This document shows, in pieces, positions 41,857 to 48,497 of a stretch of 64,000 nucleotides of DNA. How positions within the stretch are numbered: the stretch's first letter is position 1; the number at the start of each line of letters is the position of its first letter. Both the position numbers and the translations under genes were made by a program. Origin of the DNA: Methanovulcanius yangii (GTDB lineage: Archaea > Halobacteriota > Methanomicrobia > Methanomicrobiales > Methanomicrobiaceae). The stretch is from the NCBI RefSeq assembly GCF_018687785.1, contig NZ_LTBL01000001.1:735780-799779 (forward strand). Reading direction: 5' to 3'. Under the pieces are notes generated by a model, which made no database searches, was not told the origin of the DNA, and was given only the letters and a program-made list of their open reading frames with translations.

Positions 41857-42806
41857 GAATCGATCCGATATGCCTGCGACCACCAAGGGATGTACATATC
41901 AACCATCACCGGATAGGAATTCTCACTTTTATGGGTAACCTCTGGCAGGTTATTGTTCCACCATACGGATGTCTGATCGCCAAACAGGTACGAGTCCCAG
42001 AAATATGCATTAGAGACAGGTGTGTAGCTGCTACTGTCGGCCGCGAAATACTCATGATTCTCATCAGGATTTCCTTTTGCAAAAGGTACGTGACCGGTGC
42101 GAATTACCTGACCATTCCATGAAAGCAGATATGGATATCCTTCGGGATATAGAACATTACTGACATAAACTTCAAAGTTGAAATCCTGATTTCCATTGGT
42201 AAAATTGGCATGTGGCTCGAATTGTTCATCTTCCGGCAGTGTGCTATCAACAGTGTATACAACAAACTCATTCGGATCTCCGCCAAATATCTCAGAAAAC
42301 TTTGCTACTCCGACTTCTATCCAGCAAGGATCCCCTCCGACAGGTTGCCCCAAGTGGCTTGTCAGATATTGATGATTTGTGCCTGATGAAGAGACCTCCA
42401 TATCTCCGGGGTGCACGATGCCGTTGATACCACGGTAATTATACTCATCTATCCACATGCGCCCATCTTTTTGAGCCCAGCTGCGAACTTCTGTTTCTTC
42501 CTCTTCCGATTCTTTAGCTCGCTTGTAAATACTTTTCACTCTCTCCGTATCATCTTCTGACCAGCCTGCTAGATAGGTCACACGGGGGGAATTGTGAATT
42601 GCATCTGCAATTGCTTTTTCTGTGTCCTGATTTGAACGACACTCCTGAATCAGTGACGGGGATCTCTCGAGTTGCGTAGCTTCATCGACAACATCTCCTG
42701 AGATCCAAGTAGGCTCATCCGCACTCACCGCCGACACCATCACCACACTCACCAGCAGCAACGCCAAGAGCACAGAAAGTGCCCGCATTTCATTTTTTTG
42801 TTTCAT
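41844..42806 (-). CDS. Secreted protein of unknown function, 320 residues
   Basis: Start at 42806, with GGAGGAAAATGT directly upstream; the frame extends further but without a ribosome site. The signal peptide is MRALSVLLALLLVSVVMVSA. The mature part has an N-terminal helical segment (NQDTEKAIADAIHNSPRVTY, again with an I-A-x-A-I-x-x pattern) and a Trp/Tyr-rich beta-sandwich-like remainder: GDPCWIEVGVAKFSEIFGG, FNFEVYVSNVLYPEGYPYLL and YFWDSYLFGDQTSVWW. It resembles no named family to me. R1 copy 6 begins 65 bp upstream. Confidence 0.65.
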   Translation of the reverse strand: MKQKNEMRALSVLLALLLVSVVMVSAVSADEPTWISGDVVDEATQLERSPSLIQECRSNQDTEKAIADAIHNSPRVTYLAGWSEDDTERVKSIYKRAKESEEEETEVRSWAQKDGRMWIDEYNYRGINGIVHPGDMEVSSSGTNHQYLTSHLGQPVGGDPCWIEVGVAKFSEIFGGDPNEFVVYTVDSTLPEDEQFEPHANFTNGNQDFNFEVYVSNVLYPEGYPYLLSWNGQVIRTGHVPFAKGNPDENHEYFAADSSSYTPVSNAYFWDSYLFGDQTSVWWNNNLPEVTHKSENSYPVMVDMYIPWWSQAYRIDSWIL

Positions 42807-42870
42807 ACATTTTCCTCCGTTTTTCATATCCCCAGTGGTAAAACAGCAAAACTTCCAAGTAATGGTAAGG

Positions 42871-43017
42871 CCAACACAGTTTTGCCTCCGGGCACGCATG
42901 GGGGTTCAACCATTCCTAATCTGTTCGGTGAGCCCCGTGCAACACCTTTTTGATACTACGTGCATGACTTTGACGTAGGTTTATTAACCGTTTATGGCCC
43001 AATCGTTTACGCATCAT
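42871..43017 (+). repeat. R1 repeat, copy 6 (long)
   Basis: Has the left extension AACACAGTTTTGCCTCCGGG as in copy 3, then GGGGTTCAACCATTCCTAAT through TTTACGCATCAT. Ends 50 bp before R2 copy B. Confidence 0.9.
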
Positions 43018-43066
43018 ACAACCTCCGGTATCGGCCGTGAAGAACTATTTCAAATTTCACCTTTCC

Positions 43067-43366
43067 TTCACTTCCGCCCCCCACATCCCAAACCCCTATT
43101 CATACCCACCCCAACCCTTCTCTCATGCGACCCGGCAGGGCCGGGGCATAATCGGCAGGTCCCGCACGCGAGAGCCAGTTACAGTCAGACACCATCCTGA
43201 ACGAGAAAAAAGCGATCAGGAATTCTTTTCGAGAGACGCGTCGGGCGGGACCTGCCGAACGACAGCGGACGACATCAGCCATGGGGCCACCGGAGATGAG
43301 AGGCCGGTGCCCTCCAATGTCCGTTCCCGTGCCCCGCACTCAAGGCCCTCCTCCGCGATCGCGTAC
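43067..43366. repeat. R2 repeat, copy B (about 300 bp)
   Basis: Near-identical to copy A apart from a few substitutions and a 3-bp insertion. The wide inverted repeat is better here: CGGCAGGTCCC/GGGACCTGCCG, 11 bp perfect. The compensating extra G in the right arm supports a conserved stem. Confidence 0.88.
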
Positions 43367-43533
43367 CACAACGGGAACGACCGACATACAACCGATTGTA
43401 TCACCGAACGAACCCCAATCACCGGCACATAACCAACCATCGCAGGCGTAAGCGGAGCGCCTGCGAACCCACCATCACACATCCAGAGGAATACCAATGC
43501 AAAAAAGAGAACCAAGAGAACCGATTTCATCAT
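43216..43533 (-). pseudogene. Small secreted-protein gene truncated by R2
   Basis: Start at 43533 with GAGGTGGTG upstream. A signal peptide (MMKSVLLVLFFALVFLWMCD) and about 55 further residues (GAPLTPAMVGYVPVIGVRSV) are followed by codons that lie inside R2 copy B, where the frame reads through the repeat and stops by chance. The native 3' end appears to be lost. Confidence 0.55.
43440..43466. other. Perfect 9-bp inverted repeat
   Basis: TCGCAGGCG-TAAGCGGAG-CGCCTGCGA, inside the truncated secreted gene and 31 bp before the start of the plus-strand pair. Could be an operator or an RNA hairpin in the plus-strand leader. Confidence 0.5.
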
Positions 43534-43892
43534 CACCACCTCGATTTATCAGAGAAACAGCAATCGTCTACCATCACGAGAATGCAGGCCCAGTGCCGAC
43601 CGCACCACCGGCCTCCCTCTTTCCCCGCTTCCCCGGATCATCGCCGGGACCGTCCGGTGAAGCGGCACCGCCGCCGATATCGGCGCCGCCCTCCGAACAT
43701 CCTCCGGCCACCACCTCCACCGCATCCGACCAGCCGCCCGCCCCCGGCCGGGTCTGGTGGTACGTCCTCTATGAGGAACTCGCCCGACGGGATGCCGTCA
43801 TCGACGCCCTCGCGGAGCGGGTCGAATGCCTCGAATGCGAGTGCTACCGCCGGCAGGTGCCGCCCTTCGAGAGGAGGCGGTACTATGAGTGA
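43497..43892 (+). CDS. Proline-rich protein with C-terminal coiled-coil, first of a small pair
   Basis: 131 residues, unrecognised. The first 75 are disordered and Pro/Ser-rich; the last 50 form a helix with acidic/basic heptads (RVWWYVLYEELARRDAVIDA, then a Cys pair VECLECEC and RRQVPPFERRRYYE). The helix end suggests a real gene, though the N-terminal start is uncertain. Its stop overlaps the following ATG region by eight bases, so the two are coupled. Confidence 0.45.
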   Translation: MQKREPREPISSSPPRFIRETAIVYHHENAGPVPTAPPASLFPRFPGSSPGPSGEAAPPPISAPPSEHPPATTSTASDQPPAPGRVWWYVLYEELARRDAVIDALAERVECLECECYRRQVPPFERRRYYE

Positions 43893-44082
43893 ACAGGCAC
43901 CGGCAACACCAGAGGGCGAGGACGCCGGGGACTACCCGCTCTACCTCATCCCACAGGTCCTCTCCCGCGAGATCCACGCCCGCGGCGGGACAATCTCGGC
44001 GATCGAGATCCGGAGGGCCGGGCGGCACAACTACCGGATCACCATTTCCAATGCAGGTGGTGGAGGGGCCAGTACCCGATAG
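43885..44082 (+). CDS. Small protein of unknown function, second of the pair
   Basis: 65 residues. GAGGAGG lies 9 bases before the ATG at 43885, a good ribosome site. After an acidic start (SEQAPATPEGEDAGD) comes a compact core (YPLYLIPQVLSREIHARGGT, then ISAIEIRRAGRHNYRITISNAG) that looks like strand-helix-strand-strand. Not recognised. High GC sets the pair apart from the surrounding low-GC genes. Confidence 0.55.
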   Translation: MSEQAPATPEGEDAGDYPLYLIPQVLSREIHARGGTISAIEIRRAGRHNYRITISNAGGGGASTR

Positions 44083-44448
44083 CCCCTGAACCCCACCAAA
44101 TGAGGATTTTTTACCCCCCATTCTTTCCAAAAAGAAGCTCAAATCAGCCGTATTTTCAGAGATTTCCAACTCATAAAAAAATACGCGAAATTCTCGAATA
44201 TTACCAAAATCCAACGGTTTTCCAAAGACTATATCTGCCCGCTACAGCCCAACGATTCGCCGAGGTGCCAGAGCCCCACTCCACCCGAGATCCGCCCGTA
44301 TTTCGCGTCTGTATCGATCGCATCTCCGGCCGTTTTCACCAAAAATAGAGGATATTTAAGCTTTTCTTATGAAAGAACGACCGATTCCATGTCCATGTGG
44401 ATGCGAAGAGCCGTCATGCATCCATGCCCTCTGATAAAATGGAAGAGC
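44083..44448. other. Gene-poor region with one possible Cys-rich peptide
   Basis: A 365-bp stretch. A TATA-like GATATTTAAG lies at 44351-44360. Frame 44369-44434 (plus) would encode 21 residues, MKERPIPCPCGCEEPSCIHAL, with four Cys and one His in a zinc-binding-like spacing, but the TATA box is too near for a standard leaderless start. I call nothing else. Confidence 0.3.
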
Positions 44449-45855
44449 TCACAGCCCTCCCCTCCCTCTCCCCGAAGACCCGCCGCGGCCCCGGAGCACC
44501 CGCAGCCCTCCGACGATCACGACGGCGAGCACGACAATTCCGAGCACGACAAGCCCGGCAGTGACCACGTTGAATTCCGGTTCGAGCGTGATGGTGACGA
44601 TCTTCGAACCATCTCCGGGCTCGACATCGAGGACCGCAGAGGCATTTTTATATTCCTCCTTGCGTGCGTCGAAGGTATAGCCCGAACCCGGCTCCAATTC
44701 GACATTCACCTCGCCTGCCGCATCGGTCGTCCCGATCACTTCACCGTCCAGCGTGACCGTCGCCCCCTCCACCACGGTGTGATCCTTCTCCTCGACGATG
44801 ACCGTCACCCCGGTCTTGATGATCGGCAGGGTGGCGTAGATGGTCGCGGTGTCGCCGATGGTGCGGGCCTCCTCCCACTCCTCGTAGTAATCCTTCGAGA
44901 TCGTGAACGTATATGTCCCTTCGATCATTGCCGGGTCGCGATATTCACCGTCCGCGTCGGTCGTTCCGATCCTGTCCCCGTCGATGTATACCGTTGCTCC
45001 GGACAGGGGGTTGCCATGGCCGTCGGTCACCGTGATCGTGAGATAGGATGTCGCCTCCGCAAGTTCGATGAGCTGATACACTGCCGACCCGTCGAGCGTC
45101 ATGCTCGTCGAGTACGTCTCGTATCCGTAACAGACGACCTTGACCTGGTGAGTGCCGCTGCCGCTGATCCGGGTGAAGAGGAGCCCGCCGCTCCCCGTAA
45201 GGCCCTTTGAATCGCCATCAATGATCACCTCTGCGCCATCGATGGCGAGATGCGTATCGGCATCGCGGACCTTGAATGCAACCCGGTCCTCGTTCACCAG
45301 CCAGATAAAGACGGTTTCATCACCATCGGCTATCTCCACGTCCATGGACGAGGCCGCGTAGTCGTCGTCCAGCACCTCGATGGAATAGTCCGTCTCTTCG
45401 GTCACGACGAAGGTGACAGCCCCGCTGCTGTCGGTGTCATCCTCATCCGTGTCACCATATTCACTCTCGATTGCCACCTCGGCGCCGTGTATCGGCAGCA
45501 GGGTATCGGCATCGTAGACATAGATGACCAGGTCGTACTCCTCGATGCTCGACTCGAGCACGACGGTAACCGAGTCCTCATCCTCATCGATGTCGTCTTT
45601 CCAGGTATCGTAGTCCGATTTTACCACCTTGAGTTCAAAGGTGTCGTCCAGCGAATGGTCGAATTCGTATTCACCGTACTCGTCCGTTGCTCCCTCATAG
45701 TCACCATCGATGTAAATGTAGGCGTTCTCTATCGCATCGCCGTCCTCGTCCTCAACCGTGATATCCAGTGTCGTTGCCTGCACGGTGCAGACCAGCAGCA
45801 ACAGCACGCACACCATGGTCAAACACCGACGCAGGTTCATAAGATGAAATTTCAT
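44449..45855 (-). CDS. Membrane-anchored surface protein of tandem carboxypeptidase-regulatory-like domains
   Basis: 468 residues from the ATG at 45855 (AACAGGA upstream; a GTG at 45867 is an alternative). A signal peptide (LTMVCVLLLLVCTVQA) precedes about five to six tandem beta-sandwich repeats of 65-75 residues with D-x-D-G-x-x-[IL]-x-[GN]-A-x-V-x-I-D-G and T-D-x-x-G-E-Y patterns (for example GNPLSGATVYIDGDRIGTTD). Near the end lies a transmembrane helix (VVTAGLVVLGIVVLAVVIVG) and a short basic/Gly tail. It is probably a stalk or cell-surface scaffold. It overlaps or abuts the frameshifted gene upstream. Confidence 0.8.
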   Translation of the reverse strand: MKFHLMNLRRCLTMVCVLLLLVCTVQATTLDITVEDEDGDAIENAYIYIDGDYEGATDEYGEYEFDHSLDDTFELKVVKSDYDTWKDDIDEDEDSVTVVLESSIEEYDLVIYVYDADTLLPIHGAEVAIESEYGDTDEDDTDSSGAVTFVVTEETDYSIEVLDDDYAASSMDVEIADGDETVFIWLVNEDRVAFKVRDADTHLAIDGAEVIIDGDSKGLTGSGGLLFTRISGSGTHQVKVVCYGYETYSTSMTLDGSAVYQLIELAEATSYLTITVTDGHGNPLSGATVYIDGDRIGTTDADGEYRDPAMIEGTYTFTISKDYYEEWEEARTIGDTATIYATLPIIKTGVTVIVEEKDHTVVEGATVTLDGEVIGTTDAAGEVNVELEPGSGYTFDARKEEYKNASAVLDVEPGDGSKIVTITLEPEFNVVTAGLVVLGIVVLAVVIVGGLRVLRGRGGSSGRGRGGL

Positions 45856-45863
45856 TCCTGTTC

Positions 45864-46327
45864 TCACTCCTCCGGGGCCTCACCCTCGGGAAACCCGCCG
45901 GGGCCTCCCTGCCTCGCCGGCATATTCTCCATAATAAAGGCAATGACCATCTCCATATCGCCCTCCCCGAGTGCCGCCTCGGCATCGGTGGTATCGACAC
46001 CGTGCGCCGCGATCATCTCGAGCATTACCCGCGCCTGCTCGCTGTCCATCTCCGGGAGGTCGCCGGGCATCATTCCTCCGTCACCCGCGGGCGGGGTGAA
46101 GTTTCCCTCCATGTCGGGGGCATCTCCCCCGGCGTGAAGTTCCCGCCACCCCGTGGCACTCCTTCATCCACCGGCGGCGTTTCACCGGAGGAGGTCGTTC
46201 CGGCACTCGTCGTCAGTTCGCTTCCCGTGTCGGTTCCGGTGATATACGGCACCATCAATGCCACTGCGATGATGACGGCGATCGCACCCGCAACCAGGGC
46301 AATGATATATGCTTTGTTCCTTTCCAT
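45864..46327 (-). pseudogene. Small membrane protein gene split by a one-base frameshift
   Basis: Two overlapping frames (46070-46327 and 45864-46112) make sense only as one protein. The first gives an anchor (AYIIALVAGAIAVIIAVALM) and a Gly/Pro linker (GGGNFTPGEMPP); the second resumes DMEGNFTPPAGDGGMMPGDL and a helical domain (EQARVMLEMIAAHGVDTTDA). The joint lies at a run of five G (plus strand 46116-46120); a sixth G would restore one 154-residue frame. So this is a sequencing error, a recent mutation, or programmed slippage. The GTGA/ATG junction couples it to the surface-domain gene downstream. Confidence 0.65.
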
Positions 46328-46592
46328 TAAGAATTCATCTCCAGCAAAAGGTGGTCCATAATTAGGGAGTCCCGGCCGACGACTGCCTCCGGGAACCGGT
46401 TGACAGGCATGGTCCTGTTGTGCCAGAATCCCTGTTCATCCGGTTCGCACAGGACGGAATGAATGTAGATCATGTCCCGGATGAAATGAACCAACCACAC
46501 AGTTCCATGATGAAACCGGGGACGTGCCGGAAGTCCCATAGTCAGGATACATTTACCGACGCCTCGGCCCGGCGGCCTCAAAAGCCCTGCAA

Positions 46593-46600
46593 GTATATAT
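46593..46600 (+). promoter_or_regulatory. TATA box for the HEAT-repeat gene
   Basis: GTATATAT centred 27 bp before the ATG at 46624, a leaderless arrangement that rules out the longer frame from 46420. The 296 bp between 46328 and 46623 otherwise hold only an uncertain minus-strand frame (about 50 residues, ending LIMDHLLLEMNS) whose stop overlaps the ATG at 46327. Confidence 0.6.
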
Positions 46601-46623
46601 CAAATGAACCCGGTTTTTTATGT

Positions 46624-48408
46624 ATGGCACCTCTGGGCTTTCTCGGCCGCCCCAATATCGCAAAAATGGCGAGGTGCCATGATCTCGAAGGCCTTATCCG
46701 GGCGCTGGAATACCCGAACGACCCCGCCATACGCAGCGCCGCCGCCGCGGCGCTGGGGGAGACCGGCGATTCCCGTGCCGTCCACCCGTTGATTCGCGCC
46801 CTGAACGACGACGAGGAGGAGGTACGCTTCGCCGCCTTCAAGGCGATCCGGATCGTCGGCCGACCGGCGGTTGAACCCCTCATGGCCGAGCTTCGGGACG
46901 ACGACTCCCCCCATCACGACAACGTTGCAAAGGAACTGGTAATGATCGGGGAGGGGGCTGTCGAACCCCTGGTGGCGGCACTCGCAGACGAGAACGAACG
47001 CGTCGTAACCGCGGCGGCCGTCGCCCTCGCAGAGATCCGGGGACCGGCGATTCCTCCCCTCATCACCGAACTGCAGAACGGGGAGAGCTCCGTCCGCGAC
47101 ATCGCCGCCGCCGTGCTGGCATACATCGGCACCCCGGCGGTGCGGCGGCTGGTCATCGCCCTCATGGACAATGATCCGGGCACCCGCCGCCGCATCGCGG
47201 GCGTCCTGAAAGAGATCGGCCCCGCCGCCCTGCCGGACCTGACCACATTCCTGCTCGCAGGCGACCTTCGGCAGCGGCACGGGGCCGCCGAAGCGCTCGG
47301 GTATATCGCGGACCCTGCAACCGTAGAGCCGCTGATCCACGCCCTCGACGACATGAACCCCGATGTCCGGCACGCCGCCGCCGAAGCGCTCGTCGCGATC
47401 GGGGAGCCCGCCGTCCTCCCCCTCACGAACGCCATGAAGACCGCGGCCCCCGGCATCCGGGACAGTGCCGCAGACGTCCTCGAACAGATCGGCGCACCCG
47501 CCGTCCCTCCACTCATCGCCGCGATGGAAGAGGAGGGAAGCAGCATCCGCAGCCGTGCCGCCGATATACTCGGATGCTGCGGCGACCCCGCTGCCGCCCT
47601 GCCCCTCACAAATGTCCTCGGCGACCCCGACGAGAACGTCCGCCAGGCCGCGGCCGAGGCCCTGGGAAAGATCGGGGACCTCCGTGCCGTGGGCCCCCTC
47701 ACTACCCTCCTCGATGACCCGGACGGAAACGTCCGCATGCGGACCATTGAAGCGCTCATCCGGATCGGTGACGACCGGGCGACAGCCCCCCTCCTTGCGG
47801 CACTCCAGAACGAGACGACGGAAATACGCAGCAACAGCAGGTATGTCCTCGGGACGATCAGCCGCGTCCCCAAGGGCGACCCCCTGATGAGCGCACTTCT
47901 GGAGGAACTCAGGGACGACGAACCCGTCTCCGCCACGGCCTTCTTCTCCCCGGCGATCACCGGGACCCGCACCACCTTCCAGCGGCGGTACACCGATGCA
48001 CAGGAACGTGTATACGAACTCTTCCGGGCGCCGAATCCTGAGAAGGCACGGGCCTTCCTGAAGACGAAGAGCATCCCCCATCCCAACTATTACCTCATCG
48101 TCGAGACACCGGACGGCACCTGGGGCCTCGACAGGGACGGCCTCTTCCTCGAACACCTCGAGCCGTGGCAGGTCTGCTGCACCCCCAATCCCGACTGCGA
48201 CGGAACGATCGTCTCATGGAACCCCGTCCGGCTGGAAATGGCGGCCCGCGGCCTCGCCGACAACTTTGTCTGCGACGTCCGGTGCGGACGGTGCGGACGG
48301 GTCTGGACCGACGGCATCCGCTACCAGAATATCACGGCAGTTCGCTGCCCCGCCTGCACCGCGGTCAACCGGGTCGACAGCACAAGCGCCGTCTGCTACC
48401 ATCTCTGA
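46624..48408 (+). CDS. HEAT-repeat protein with C-terminal zinc-ribbon domain
   Basis: 594 residues. Residues 10-430 comprise about thirteen HEAT/PBS-type repeats of 31-32 residues (V-x-P-L-[IL]-x-A-L-x-D-x-[DN]-x-x-V-R-x-x-A-A-x-A-L-G-x-I-G), close to the lyase-type armadillo. A second domain follows (TFQRRYTDAQERVYELF; ARAFLKTKSIPHPNYYLIVE), and a C-terminal zinc ribbon VRCGRCGRVW...VRCPACTAV provides four Cys. The repeats are probably a protein-protein scaffold; the C-terminal region with HPNYYLI and LEHLEPWQVCC has no known function. Single-gene unit; the next gene is convergent. Confidence 0.8.
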   Translation: MAPLGFLGRPNIAKMARCHDLEGLIRALEYPNDPAIRSAAAAALGETGDSRAVHPLIRALNDDEEEVRFAAFKAIRIVGRPAVEPLMAELRDDDSPHHDNVAKELVMIGEGAVEPLVAALADENERVVTAAAVALAEIRGPAIPPLITELQNGESSVRDIAAAVLAYIGTPAVRRLVIALMDNDPGTRRRIAGVLKEIGPAALPDLTTFLLAGDLRQRHGAAEALGYIADPATVEPLIHALDDMNPDVRHAAAEALVAIGEPAVLPLTNAMKTAAPGIRDSAADVLEQIGAPAVPPLIAAMEEEGSSIRSRAADILGCCGDPAAALPLTNVLGDPDENVRQAAAEALGKIGDLRAVGPLTTLLDDPDGNVRMRTIEALIRIGDDRATAPLLAALQNETTEIRSNSRYVLGTISRVPKGDPLMSALLEELRDDEPVSATAFFSPAITGTRTTFQRRYTDAQERVYELFRAPNPEKARAFLKTKSIPHPNYYLIVETPDGTWGLDRDGLFLEHLEPWQVCCTPNPDCDGTIVSWNPVRLEMAARGLADNFVCDVRCGRCGRVWTDGIRYQNITAVRCPACTAVNRVDSTSAVCYHL

Positions 48409-48497
48409 CGGCCCGATGACCATCCGCGAGGAGTGAGATGCCACCGCATCCCGCTCTCTCGTGCCATTCCTCACAATAAAAAATAGAATGGGGCCTC

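Noticed and set aside
44389-45210. 273-residue plus-strand frame opposite the surface-repeat gene, near a TATA box
   Set aside because: Antisense to clear carboxypeptidase-regulatory-like repeats; the TATA box alone does not support it and the translation is unlike a folded protein.
29589-46327. CRISPR array or IS element in the accessory region
   Set aside because: The repeats differ in spacing (kilobases apart) and length from CRISPR, no spacers exist, and no transposase or integrase frame was found.
46618-48156. 512-residue minus-strand open frame across the HEAT-repeat gene
   Set aside because: It is antisense to a clearly repeated, coding HEAT protein; its translation has no domain pattern and reflects high GC and codon bias.
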